Shown piece after piece: positions 22,978 through 31,712 of a stretch of DNA of 64,000 nt. The stretch's first letter is position 1, and each line of letters opens with the position of its first letter. A model generated the notes under the pieces. It did not search any database. It had not been told where the DNA came from and saw only the letters and a program-made list of their open reading frames with translations. The position numbers and the translations under genes are program-made. Origin of the DNA: Gigantopelta aegis (lineage: Eukaryota; Mollusca; Gastropoda; Neomphalida; Peltospiridae); the NCBI RefSeq assembly GCF_016097555.1, contig NC_054713.1, positions 37,720,729 to 37,784,728 of the forward strand, given 5' to 3'.

Positions 22978-23179
22978 GGGGGGGGGTGTGGGAATGGTGG
23001 TGGATGGTTTATCGGTGCGTACCTGCGTGTGCGCGTGTTTACATATAGCTGCATACTGTTACTACTGCTACATTTTAAAAATTGTTTTCATTCCAGGTCC
23101 GTATGCTGGTACCACGGCCGTCAAGTCCTCCATTGCCATAATGGTCGCGGCTCTGTTTTTGTCGTACCTCAAGTTTTAG
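12368..23179 (+). CDS. small Cys-rich secreted or GPI-anchored protein, five exons
   Basis: Coding exons: 12368-12401, 16349-16448, 18791-18928, 21672-21790 and 23097-23179. All introns are GT-AG and every phase fits (1, 2, 2, 1), giving 157 codons with a TAG stop at 23177. The protein starts 'MNALYFFVVLAGLVQTIRG', a signal peptide, then 'ETCDACATTYG'. Eight cysteines lie at residues 22, 25, 44, 53, 62, 99, 110 and 131. After the last Cys come small residues (AGTTAVKSS) and a terminal hydrophobic stretch 'IAIMVAALFLSYLKF', the layout of a GPI-anchor signal. It should be exported and tethered at the cell surface, or a short type I membrane protein. The cysteine pattern matches no family I can name. 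Introns of 2-4 kb are full of SINEs, a LINE and microsatellites, yet splice sites are intact. No clear polyadenylation signal was found. Confidence 0.85.
12402..13027 (+). other. start of intron 1, AT-rich
   Basis: Intron 1 runs 12402-16348. This first part holds no recognised repeat or conserved element; short open frames in it are chance. Confidence 0.6.
13028..13101 (-). mobile_element. SINE, left piece, split by a LINE
   Basis: Carries the reversed conserved SINE end ('tttgttttgtttaacgacac', 'atcatcggctattggatgtc'). It breaks off at a (TGAAC)n tract and resumes at about 14270 with 'ttggtaattctga', the expected next sequence. Confidence 0.8.
13102..14270 (-). mobile_element. 5'-truncated LINE inserted in a SINE
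   Basis: The 3' end is a pentanucleotide tail, (GTTCA)n on the minus strand, next to the SINE break. Minus-strand frames 14110-14298, 13606-14088 and 13413-13619 encode the region downstream of the RT in a mollusc-type LINE: 'MVLPIALYGCEIWGF', 'KSTPLYMLYGELG', 'GKQSKLSLLVYRMLL', 'NHNLPIETGRW' and 'CFLCNTNDIGDEFHYIF'. The RT core is absent, and the frames shift several times. The same family is found at 42485-43230 and 51860-53215. Confidence 0.8.
14271..14463 (-). mobile_element. SINE, right piece
   Basis: Continues the SINE of 13028-13101 with 'agaggaaacccgctacattt', 'gcaaggagtcttttatatgc', 'cccacagacaggaaagcac' and a head with 'ggatccaccgaagaaccg'. Its last 11 bases serve as the target duplication of the next SINE. 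Confidence 0.8.
14464..14866 (-). mobile_element. full-length SINE with 11-bp target duplication
   Basis: Same family as 9634-10042, ending in the tRNA-like 'ggcctcggtggcgtcgtggt' head on the minus strand. 'accgtggaatt' occurs at 14453-14463 and 14867-14877, marking the insertion into the tail of the preceding SINE. Confidence 0.9.
15010..15368 (+). mobile_element. SINE tail fragment followed by a full SINE
   Basis: 15010-15070 is a conserved SINE 3' end. 15075-15368 is a second copy: tRNA-like 'gtgcctcagtcggttgagtt' with box B-like 'ggatcgaaccac', then 'cctgtctgtgggaaagtaca' and the 3' end 'gccgatgattaattaatcaa'. Confidence 0.8.
15369..15955 (+). other. intron 1 DNA with three imperfect 'ggcggggac' repeats
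   Basis: 15505-15630 holds three imperfect repeats of about 50 bases with 'ggcggggcttaatgtcacga'. Nothing else was recognised; the long open frames on both strands here reflect the repeat. Confidence 0.5.
15956..16335 (-). mobile_element. SINE ending 13 bp before exon 2
   Basis: A reversed SINE from 'agtttgttttgtttaacgac' to a head near 16300 ('cttcagtcccatgacttat'). It ends just ahead of the branch and pyrimidine region of the exon 2 acceptor (16347-16348), so the functional acceptor tract 'ccctccattttcttacag' is only just outside it. Confidence 0.75.
16466..17207 (+). repeat. (GAT)n microsatellite with higher-order duplication
   Basis: About 740 bases of imperfect GAT/GAC/GTT triplets start 17 bases after the exon 2 donor. 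Inside it, the block from 'gatgatgttagtgatgacga' near 16664 repeats near 16757 with the same interruptions, showing block duplication rather than simple slippage. Several overlapping long ORFs here are artefacts of the triplet period. Confidence 0.9.
17272..17692 (-). mobile_element. SINE head fragment and a full SINE
   Basis: 17285-17375 holds a head-side fragment ('gcctttgatataccagttgt'). 17379-17692 is a near-complete reversed SINE from 'agtttgttttgtttaacgaa' to the tRNA-like head 'gagcgatttacctctgtgtt'. Confidence 0.75.
18066..18390 (+). mobile_element. SINE, full length
   Basis: Head 'ggcggaatttagctcagtca' with box B-like 'ggatcgaaccacc', body 'gggaaagtgtatataaaaga' and the conserved end 'gtgctccagtggtgtcgtta'. 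A decayed tail of another copy lies just before it at 17980-18035. Confidence 0.8.
18391..18762 (+). repeat. tandemly duplicated SINE tail (143-bp unit)
   Basis: A block reading 'cctgaaagaaaaggggtgtc', 'ggctggtaggtactgggttc', 'tcaatgtgctccagtggtgt' occurs twice in tandem (about 18391-18533 and 18534-18643). A poly-A run and a third, diverged SINE tail (18665-18762) follow and stop shortly before the exon 3 acceptor at 18790. Confidence 0.8.
18970..19240 (+). mobile_element. SINE head fragment in intron 3
   Basis: Begins 'gacggcgggtcgtagcccag' then 'tggtaaagcgctcgcttggt', a tRNA-like head. The rest is interrupted, with a second head-like piece 'ctaggatcgatccccgtcgg' at 19200. Confidence 0.6.
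19241..20454 (+). other. intron 3 DNA, low complexity
   Basis: Contains a T/G-rich tract (19612-19850) and a (CT)n microsatellite (20220-20272). No gene was recognised; the G/T tract yields spurious frames on both strands. Confidence 0.6.
20455..20630 (+). repeat. short dispersed repeat, sister of 8720-8895
   Basis: Shares 'ctgatattctaaacaagaaa', 'gtcggcaacattttacaata' and 'gcaaactcatcatagtccct' with the copy at 8720-8895. Confidence 0.6.
20631..21110 (+). other. intron 3 DNA without recognised features
   Basis: No repeat family or ORF could be supported; it includes A and T homopolymer runs. Confidence 0.5.
21141..21487. mobile_element. MITE with TA duplication inside a GATTAT repeat
   Basis: The left end 'aaggcatactgtcacag' and the reverse complement of the right end ('aaggcatattgtcacag') differ at one of 17 positions. 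TA flanks both ends, and the surrounding (GATTAT)n continues on both sides, so the insertion point is clear. No ORF; the family could be mariner-like because of the TA target. Confidence 0.75.
21488..21640 (+). repeat. (GATTAT)n/(ATT)n microsatellite before exon 4
   Basis: Imperfect ATT and ATC triplets run to about 30 bp before the exon 4 acceptor (21670-21671), leaving 'aattttaatttattttag' as the acceptor tract. Confidence 0.85.
22246..22434 (+). repeat. (GA)n and (TA)n microsatellites
   Basis: (GA)n at 22289-22365 and (TA)n at 22386-22434. Dipeptide ORFs across them are not genes. The (TA)n tract is the insertion site of the next element. Confidence 0.95.
22435..22901. mobile_element. pogo/Tigger-like MITE in (TA)n
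   Basis: Starts 'cagtaaagtactcttataac' and ends 'ttcgttctaaaagtacttta' plus g; the terminal sequences are imperfect inverted repeats, and 'gttcgtt' motifs recur inside near both ends. It is flanked by TATATA on both sides. The CAGT...TAACGAA style of end is known from pogo/Tigger-derived elements. No transposase ORF. Confidence 0.65.
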
Positions 23180-23386
23180 TTCCCACCTTCTTGTGACAAT
23201 TAGCCAAGTGCGACACTGACAGTTGTCGTACCCTCGCGATGCTGGCGAGTCCATATCTGAAAATGTAATGGGTCAATGTGTCCAGTTTCATCCTTTTAAC
23301 CAAAGGTGCACAGTTGTTTTGTTAGCCGCCCCACTAAACTAAAAGGTAATTTCAATGGCAAATCAAGTTTAGAGGTTGGCCGACAC

Positions 23387-23388
23387 AG

Positions 23389-23465
<77 letters not shown>
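23387..23465 (+). repeat. (TA)n microsatellite 3' of the five-exon gene
   Basis: About 78 bases of TA, then 'acatacacacacacatatat'. Tyr-Ile repeat ORFs across it are artefacts. Confidence 0.95.
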
Positions 23466-23469
<4 letters not shown>

Positions 23470-23544
23470 CACACACACATATATATGCATATGTATATTT
23501 GTTTATACGCATTTTTGTGCTTATATCCAATTACGGTTCAAGCA

Positions 23545-23755
23545 TGCTGTCCTGGGCACACACACCTAATGCTACCAGGACTGTCTGTCCACGAAAGTGG
23601 ATTAGTGGTTAGTGAGAGAGAAGTCGGTGTAATGGCCTTACCCCTACTCATCGAGTCATTAAACTCGTTCTGAAAGGGAGTCGGTTCCGGGGTGCGAACT
23701 CTGCACCTACCCGACTTAAGTTCGATGGCGAAACGAGAACACCATCGAGGCCTCG
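23545..23755 (-). mobile_element. tRNA-derived SINE, short family
   Basis: Same family as 2590-2742: 'ggttagtgagagagaagtcg', 'actcatcgagtcattaaact', then 'ggtgcgaactctgcacctac' and 'caccatcgaggcc' (head, reversed). Confidence 0.7.
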
Positions 23756-23823
23756 TACATAGAAAACCTCCCTTATATTGGCCCAAAACAAAATGATGTA
23801 AACTTCCTTTAAATGTAATTCAC

Positions 23824-24150
23824 ATCGATTTATTAATCATCGGCTGTTGGATGTCAAACATTGGATAATGTTGACAGGTAGTCGATTTATTAATCATCGG
23901 CTATTGGATGTCAAACATTGGATAATGTTGACAGGTAGTCGATTTATTAATCATCGGCTGTTGGATGTCAAACATTTGATAATTTTTACAGGTAGTCTTC
24001 AAAGGAAACGCGTTACATCTTTCCATTATATGCACCATCCCACAAACAGGACATCACACACCACAGTATTTTATTTACCTGTCGTGGGCCACTGGTTAGA
24101 GCGGGAAAGCTCAGATGAGATTTGATCCTACGATAAAAACAGCTCATCGA
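23824..24150 (-). mobile_element. SINE with its 3' end tandemly triplicated
   Basis: 'cgatttattaatcatcggct' to 'gttgacaggtagt' occurs three times in tandem (23826, 23881 and 23939, period 55-58 bp) before the body continues with 'aaacgcgttacatctttcc' and 'ccaccacagtattttattt'-type head sequence. Array growth inside one SINE copy is the simplest reading. Confidence 0.75.
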
Positions 24151-24179
24151 GTGATCTACCAACTGTATGGTAGGGGTGG

Positions 24180-24668
24180 GGGCGTGACGTAGCCCAGTTG
24201 TAAAGCGCTTGCTTGATGCGCGATTGGTTTAGGATCGATCCCCAATGCTGGGCCCATTGGGATATTTCTCGTTCCAGCCAGTGCTCCACAACTTTTATAA
24301 CAAAGGCCGTGGTATGTACTATCGTGTCTGCCAGGGAAAGAAAAAGAAAGGCACATTTTATTTAACGACGCACTCAACACATTTCATTTACGGTTATGTG
24401 GCGTCAGGCATATGGTTAAAGACCACACAGATATTAAGAGAGGAAACCCGCTGTCGCCACTTCATAGGCTACTCTTTTCGATTAGCAGCAACGGATCTTT
24501 TATATGCACTATCCCACAGACAGGATAACACATACCACGGCCTTTGATATACCAGTCGTGGTGCACTGGCTGGAACGAGAAATAGCCCAATGGGTCCACC
24601 GACGGGGATCGATCCCAGACCGACCGCGCATCAAACGAACGCTTTACCGCTGGGCTACGTCCCGTCCC
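24180..24668. mobile_element. SINE pair in opposite orientation
   Basis: 24180-24340 is a plus-strand head ('ggggcgtgacgtagcccagt', 'taggatcgatccccaatgct'). 24345-24668 is a near-complete minus-strand copy of the subfamily with 'atttacggttatgtggcgtc', ending in the reversed head 'cgctttaccgctgggctacg'. The second appears inserted in the first. Confidence 0.75.
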
Positions 24669-25690
24669 CAGGCCTACAGTACACCGTATTCATTTGTGAA
24701 TTCAACTGATAAGGTTTGGTAAATCATGTAGCTCCTGGGTAGAATTCAATTGCCTGGTGGGTTTTTTTTTAGTTTTTTTTGGTCCCATTCTTGCCGTTTG
24801 TGTATACATGATGCATTATATCATTAAAGGTAGTTTTTGAAATATCATTTTCAAAGTTCATGTTAAATTACATACCTACATGTTCTCCATTTTCAGATTC
24901 TAACTTTGTTACTGGTAACCGTTTCTGGTTCGGATATTATACGCATTAAATTATAAATCAGTCATTGACATTTTAAAATATTTTGTTGACTTTGGCTTTG
25001 AACTACTGTATTCTTTTCTGAAATGTTTCAATGTCAACCAGTATTTGTTTATCCACTGCTCTTTCTGTCTTGTGGTAAACATTTTTATTATCCAATCAAA
25101 TACAAACTTTCTCACCTACAATTTCACTTGCACTGCCCTTTCTAGTTGTGTGGAGCCTTTTCTTTTTGTGCATTGCAAACAGAAATCATTCTGCTGGTTA
25201 GGCGGCCACCAATTTTCAGTTTTGTATTTGTAAACCTGTGGCTAGTCCTCATGGTTAGCGGATAAGTTATTTCTGTTGTTCTCTCAACACTGTAGATAAA
25301 ACAGCATGGTTCATAGGATGGTGTCATCCTGTTTCATCATCTTGCATTAAATGTGGTGAGCACATGAACCAATTACTAAGTACGATCAAACTACTAAAAA
25401 TAATTCAGTGAAATATCGAATTTTTAGTGCATAAATGCACACAGAGACTGTATGAAGTTTAAGCTACTTTTATGTGTCATATTCATGTTCTACAACCCCA
25501 AAAACCTATATAGTGATATATTGCACGGATTATTTGCTCTGAAAATGTTTAAAGTTATGGCAAATGGAGGAATTTGACCGCTATTCCGGATATAAAACGT
25601 GACCATAGACCAAAAATTCCACGGATTCGTGTTCAGTAGCCCAAATGGCCATAGCAAATGCTAGGCATAAAAACTCGAATTCGGCTTGCC
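24669..25690. other. intergenic DNA, nothing recognised
   Basis: AT-rich sequence with no gene-like frame, repeat family or RNA gene that could be supported. Open frames up to 62 codons on both strands have no recognisable content. Confidence 0.5.
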
Positions 25691-25802
25691 CTAGCCTAGT
25701 TCCACTAAAGCACATTGATTTTTTAATCATCGGCTATTGGATGTCAAACATTTGGTAATTCTGACAAATAGTCTTAGATAAGAAGAAAAGAAAGGAGGCA
25801 GT

Positions 25803-25896
<94 letters not shown>

Positions 25897-26335
25897 CAAC
25901 GATCTAAGATCGATCCCCATCAATGGAGCAGCAGCGCTATTTTCCATTCCAACCAGTGCTCCACAACTGTTATAACACAAGCCGTTCGGTCTAGGATCGA
26001 TCCCTGTCGGTGGGCGCATTGGGCTATTTCTCGTTTCAGCCAAAGTAACACGACTGGTATATCAAAGGTCCTACCATTTGTGACACCCATTAGCCGATGT
26101 GTATTTTTATGCTGGGGTGTCGTTAAACATTCATTTATTCATTCATTCATGAAAGGTCGTGGTATGTGCTATCCTGTCTGTGGGATGGTGCATATAAAAG
26201 ATCCCTTGCTGCTAATCAATCCGACAGCGGAATTCCTCTCTCAATATCTGTGTGGTCACTGGTCCTTAACCATATGTCCGACGCCATATAGCCGTAACTA
26301 AAATGTGTTGAGTGCGTCGTTAAATAAAACATTTT
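25691..26335. mobile_element. cluster of SINE fragments around (TA)n(T)n
   Basis: 25700-25790 is a reversed SINE end; (TA)n at 25806-25866 and (T)n to 25896 follow. 25900-26050 has two head pieces ('gatcgatccccatcaatgga', 'ggatcgatccctgtcggtgg'), and 26150-26335 a body and tail ending 'gtgttgagtgcgtcgttaaa'. Four (ATTC) units lie at 26133-26150. Confidence 0.65.
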
Positions 26336-26404
26336 GTTTCTTCTTTTCTGTGGGGAGGTGCACAGAAACGATCCTTTGCTATTAATACAAAATATTTGGC
26401 TATG
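26336..26404 (+). mobile_element. outer SINE, left piece (target of two insertions)
   Basis: Reads 'tctgtggggaggtgcacaga' and 'atttggctatgaagtggcg'. The expected continuation 'gcagcgggttttctctc' is found at 26721 after another SINE, and the rest at 39495 after the Polinton. Confidence 0.75.
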
Positions 26405-26412
26405 AAGTGGCG

Positions 26413-26712
26413 GGGAGGGGTGAGGGGGCGGGACGTAGCAGAGTGGTCGGTTTCGGATCGATCCCCGTCGGTGGGCCCATTGGGCTATTTCTCGTTCCAG
26501 CTAGTGCACCACGACTGCTATATCAAAGGTCGTGGTATGTGCCATCTTGTTTTTGTGATGGTGCATATATAAAATCCTTTGCTACTAATGGAAAAACGTA
26601 GCGGGTTTCCTCTCTAAGACTATATTTCAAAATTACCAAATGTTTGACATCCAATAGCCGACGATCAATAAATGAATGTGCTCTAGTGACGTCGTTAAAC
26701 AAAAACAAAATT
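26413..26712 (+). mobile_element. SINE inserted in a SINE, 8-bp target duplication
   Basis: A near-full SINE with head 'gggcgggacgtagcagagtg', 'cggatcgatccccgtcggtg' and end 'gtcgttaaacaaaaacaaa'. 'aagtggcg' lies at 26405-26412 and 26713-26720. Confidence 0.85.
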
Positions 26713-26737
26713 AAGTGGCGGCAGCGGGTTTTCTCTC

Positions 26738-27455
26738 AGTAGTAGGGATGGCACTTGAGCCTTGAGATATGCAAATGAGCTAGGACACGTGACCTGGCGT
26801 GGCGTCTTCTGATTGGCTGACCTCTAAGCGTAGGGTGTGACGTCACGGGGACGCTAACCTTGACCTACTTCGAGTACATAAACCTCTGGGTTAATGACTT
26901 GGACAGCTGTGGGATGGGCGTGGGAACCTGACCTGTGCGTCAGGAAACACCGGGTGTCGGCCAGATGTATGGGTGTGTTAACCGTCGGGGGTCCTTTGAT
27001 GTACAGGAAACAGATGATGAGGAAGTCGTTAATGACCCATAGAGTGGTTTCAAATGACGGAGGGTTTATCTGTGACAGCTGTTCCTTTGATGTACAGGAA
27101 ACAGATGGTGCAGAAGTCGTTAATGGCTATCAGATGGCAAGATAGTGTGGGTTTAATAGCTTTGGTAGCCGTCGGGGGTCTATACAGATGCACAGGAAAC
27201 AGATGGTGCGGAAGTCGTTAATAACTACCGGATGCCAAGATAGGGTGGGTTTAATCGTTTTGACGTGTGTGTGTGTCAACCAGATGTGAGTCAACGAGGA
27301 GTGGAAAATTCCACGATGTTTGAAACGTGCACATATATGGTCATGGCGTGGGAACACCTTGAGTCATCGCAGAACGTGTTCACACACGTCTTGACCTAGA
27401 GATAGCGTGGGGACGCTATGGACGGCGTGGGGTGTGACGTCACACGCGAGACATG
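26738..27455 (+). repeat. left terminal inverted repeat of Polinton A
   Basis: About 0.7 kb, matching 38840-39494 in reverse. It contains internal tandem units of about 90-100 bp built on 'acaggaaacagatggtgcgg' and 'aagtcgttaatg', repeated four times with variation. Confidence 0.85.
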
Positions 27456-27549
27456 GCTGTACCCCACATTATGATCGTCCTCATTGGTGTAGTGGTGGTA
27501 GGTACTGGGTTCTTCTTCTTCTTCTTCGTTCAAAATTGTGAACATTGTC

Positions 27550-28020
27550 TCATACAGATAGTCCGACCTCAGTGATGAATTGGACAGTTGTTTGCAAGTC
27601 CTCCCTGGATCCCCAGAGCTTCTGATGTAGGTCTGTTCCATGCGGCCAGAAGTGGCTTCTCTCCGAGTTGTGTAGTGACCATTGTTGTAGGATATGTTCT
27701 GGTGTTTGCAGGCCTGTGCCACATTGACAGTCGCTTGTGTGACATAGATTAAGCTTGTGGAGATGGAAGTTTAGGCGGCAGTGGCCTGTGTGAAGCCTGA
27801 CGATTGTAATCTGGCCTCGTCTTTCAAGTGTCTCCCATGGGTCGTGGTTTGTCACTCCATTTTGTGATTTCCATACTTCCTTCTGCTTTCGTTTAATGAT
27901 AGTCTTGATTTCTTGATAAGAGGTGGAAACTGTTTCCTGAATCAACTTGCTTCCACATTTTGCTAGTGAATCTACTTTATCGTTTCCAGCAATGTTGTAG
28001 TGTGCTGGGATCCACTGCAT
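27550..28020 (-). pseudogene. LINE RNase H C-terminus and tail domain
   Basis: Starts in the RNase H domain ('WIPAHYNIAGNDKVD', with the His and Asp of the active site) and continues into the tail domain 'RLHTGHCRLNFHLHKLNLC', with a Cys cluster 'CHTSDCQCG' and 'ETPEH'-like motif 'QTPEHILQ'. RNase H-bearing ORF2 proteins with this tail are found in the I superfamily. Confidence 0.7.
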
Positions 28021-28669
28021 TGATGTTGTTGTGGTTGTTGATAGCTGTGACAGTAGGGTGTAGATTTGTCGTGATGTTGTATCTTCTGGGGACGAGAGCT
28101 TTTGGAGTACTGATCTGCAGTCAGTGAAGATTACTGCATGTGATGGTGGGAAATGTTCTTGGCTGAGGATCTCTAGTGCTTTATGGACTGCTTTTGCTTC
28201 AGCTTTAATGTTTGAAGAGAGTGATCCAGTTGGTATAGATCTGGAGATTGTTTTTCCATTTGGGAATTTGATGTAGATTCCCCCTCCTCCGTTGTTGATG
28301 GCTTCTTCTGCTGATCCATCAGTGTATATATGTGTCCAGATTGTTTTGTTGGAAGTTTTTTTCTATGTGTTCGAGAGTTAGGTTTTTCAGCATATCTGGT
28401 GTTATATCTTCCTTCCTGGTGATGCCTGGGATGTCAAGAGAAATGTTGAATTTGACTGTTGGGAGTTGCCATAAGTTCATATTTATCAGTGGTTCACAAT
28501 GTTCTGGATATTTTGAGATGACGTCAACATGTTTTCTGGTTAGGTCTTGTGTTATATGTTTTATACTTTTCCGTTTCAGTCTGTTTCTGCAGCATTCTTG
28601 CATGGATTTGTATGCTGGGTGATCTGGGAGTCTTTTTAACTTCTCATGTATCACAAGTTTGACTTCTCG

Positions 28670-29407
28670 TCACTCTTTTAGGGACTGAAGACAACAGGTC
28701 TTTTCCATTCCATTTATTGGTGTTGTTTTCATTCCGCCAGTTATGATTCGTAAACCTGAATTCTGGACTTTATTTAGTCTTGAGGTGTTGCCCTTTGCTG
28801 CTGTTGCCCAGGATGTTGATCCGTATTCCATGACTGCCCTGACTGATCCAGTATAGACTTGCTTTAGAGTTTTGCTGTTACTTCCCCACTTGGTGCCTGC
28901 CAGTTTCTTCATGATGGAAAGTCTCTGTATGGCTTTAGATTCCATCTTCTGGATTTGGTCTCTCCATGTTAGTCGCTTGTCGAGTTTAACTCCTAGATAT
29001 GTTGGTGTGTTAGTCTGTGGAAGATCCTTGTCTTCAATATGCAGTCTGTACGTTTCTGTCTTGTTTGAGAGGGAAAAGCATGTTGTGACCATTTTTATGC
29101 TGTTGATCTCAACTTTCCAGGTTTTGGACCACACATTGATGAGGTTACGGGTATCTTGTACTCGGCACATCGCAACGTTTAGTTTCTCAGCAGAGCTCCA
29201 GATGGCCAGGTCATCTGCATGGAGAGCGTGTGATACATACTTCGAGAAGTTTGTTGACACATAATTTATATAGATGTTGAACAGAGTTGGAGATATAACA
29301 CCTCCCTGTGGTACACCTTCATGGATCTTGAATAGGTTGCTTTTTATCCCATCCAGGAATACCCTTCCTGACCTGTCCTTTAGGTAGCTGCTTATCCAGT
29401 GGTACAT
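28670..29407 (-). pseudogene. LINE reverse transcriptase core
   Basis: The longest open piece of the nested LINE (245 codons) covers RT motifs from the fingers through the palm to the thumb: 'VPQGGVISPTLFNIY', 'HADDLAIW', 'VKLDKRLTWRDQI' and 'VMEYGSTSWATAAKG'. Together with neighbouring pieces 29485-29850 and 28319-28654 it forms most of ORF2. RT makes cDNA at the nicked target. The copy is interrupted by frameshifts and is most likely dead. Confidence 0.75.
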
Positions 29408-31712
29408 GTGTCCACCTATGTTGTGGATTGTCAGCTTCTTAAGCAGTCCATCTTTCCAGACCTTGTCAAAAGCTTTTGATAGATCTATGAATGCAGCAAG
29501 AGTTTTTTTTTCTTGTCCTGGAAGGCATTTTTTATTTGTTGTGTGAGGTATAGTAGCTGATCTTCTGTGCTATGATGTTTCCTGAACGCCGACTGGTGCT
29601 TGTTAAGAATTTTCTTCTCTTCAAGGTACCAACATAGACGAGTGTTGATAATTCTTTCCAGCGTTTTACCAAGGCAAGTGAGGAGACTGATGGGCCTGTA
29701 ACTGCTTTTATCATTTCTATTTTTACCTTTTTTCAGGATAGGGATTATGATTGCTTCTTTCCATTTTCCAGGGAAGCATCCACTTTTCCAGGAGAGATTA
29801 AATATTTCCAGAAGCTTCTTTTTTGCCACTTGTCCAAGATTGATGATCATCTCATTTGTAATTCCATCTTTTCCTGGGGCCTTCTTCTTTTTGAGTTTTT
29901 TTTATTGCTTGGTCAAGTTCAGATTCTGTTATTTCATCCATCATACAGGATTCTGGGTTGATTTTCTTGAGATTCAGTTTTGTTGCTTGTTGTGTCTGAC
30001 GGGTTTCCTCTTTTGATTTTTGGAGCGTGCTTTCTGATTTGAAGCAGTTAGCCATGGCGTTTGCTGCATGCTTGCCAGTAAGGGTTTCTCCATCTTCGAC
30101 AAGGACTGTGGCTGGTTGACTTGGAATGATGTCCTCATTTAGTGTCTTGACCAGGTTCCAGAGTTTCTTTGTGTCCTTTTCAAGGTTTAGCGTCTCTTTT
30201 TTTTCATTCCAGCTTTTCTCAAACTGTGCCATCTTTACGTTGTTATACTGCTCGCATACTTGCTTGTGTTTCTGGACGTTTTTGGGAGTATGGTTTTTCT
30301 GCATGTCGTCTCTTGCTGTAGATATACCTTTATGTACAATGCCGAGGCTGCTTTGTAGTTTGTAGTTTCGCCTAGACCCTCTTGGGATTGTTCTGTGTGC
30401 TGCTGTTGGTATGGCCTTTGATATTTCGTCCACACCTTCACTGAGATTTTTTGTGTTTACAATGGAGCAGACGAGGTTGCAATGTTCCCTGAATTTTGCC
30501 CATTTTGCTTGCTTGTAGTTCCATCGTGGAGGGAGCTTTCTGGTGTTTGGGTATCCGTCTATGTTTAGTTCCAGGATGATTGGAAGATGGTCACTTCCAC
30601 CAAGTTGGTCTGTGATAGTTCATGTTGTTATTTTGTGTCTGTCATCGGTGGAAAAGGCTAGATCTGGTGTGGATGTCGTCTTCCATGCTCTTGAAAAGTA
30701 CGAGGGTTTATCATTTGGCAGATTTATGAGTATCAGGCCATTCTCCACCATCCAGTTTTCGATTTCTTCACCCCTGGTATCCAGTTCGTCATAACCCCAG
30801 CTGGGAGAGTGACAGGTGAAGTCTCCCACCATGAGATGATAGTTCTGAGATGTTGTCAGAGTATGGAAGTCCTGGGTGGACTTTGGTGGGCTGTAGCAGT
30901 TTGAGATCATAAGATGTTCTTTTCCACCAGCATTTATTGCATTGATGGTGACGTGTTCAAGTCCTCTTCATCTTTGGAATGGCTGACTGCTGTCGATGGG
31001 ATGCTGTTTCGTATTAGGGTCAAGACTCCGCCCTTATGTCTGTCCTCCCTGTCGTTTTTGTATCTTTCATACCCTCTTATGAAAAACCTGTGATCTGGTT
31101 TCAGGTGTGTTTCCTGGATACATGCAATGTCTATGTTGTTAGTGCGTAGGAACTGTTGTAGCTCGGGTTTCTTGTGTCTTATTCCCTAACAGTTCCATTG
31201 TAGTATCCGTAACGTCTTTTTCCTTCTCGTTGATTTGCCAGTTACTCTACTCTGTGTCTCCCTGGCATGAGACCAAAACAGAGCCACCATTCACATGAAT
31301 GGACCCCTTCGAGGCATGAGGTCCGGCACTACACCTACCTGGCATTGGTCCATAGTGTGAACACCATCGCAGAATACGTGATTGAGACATTTTTCATATG
31401 CTAGTGCATGTACGCTCGACTTCCTAGTAGGGTTCTCACACTCTCTAGCTAGCGTACACCGACAATGGTGAGGTTGAGGATTTCTGTAGGGTTACCTCAC
31501 CTTTAGTTCCTGAATGAAGATTCTAATCCTGGGAACTCAGGAGGAGTGTTTCTGTCTGGGTTTCCATCTCGTAGAAGCTTGTCGTACTGGACTTGCATGC
31601 TGCTTCTGCATGGGTTTGGCATCAGAGTTGTCCTTCTCCTAGACAGATTGTCTTTCTTGACTTACGCTCTCTATCTGTTCGGCTATTTGCCCATAGCTGG
31701 GAGTACTGGGTT

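Larger units (their letters stand above)
27512..31703 (-). mobile_element. I/Jockey-like LINE with RNase H, nested in Polinton A
   Basis: Domains in minus-strand order: 5' region 31703-31210; AP-type endonuclease about 31200-30560 (GDFTCHSPSWG seen); RT about 30000-28400 with 'SSYRPISLLTCLGKTLERI', 'HEGVPQGGVISPTLFNIY' and the catalytic box as HADD; RNase H about 28330-27950 (FTDCRSVL, 'MQWIPAHYNIAGNDKVDSLA'); and a 3' end with (GAA)n. 'tactgggtt' flanks it at 27503-27511 and 31704-31712, so it appears full length at about 4.2 kb. The coding sequence is spread over two frames with several shifts. The HADD in place of the usual F/YADD could be mutation or lineage variation. Confidence 0.8.
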
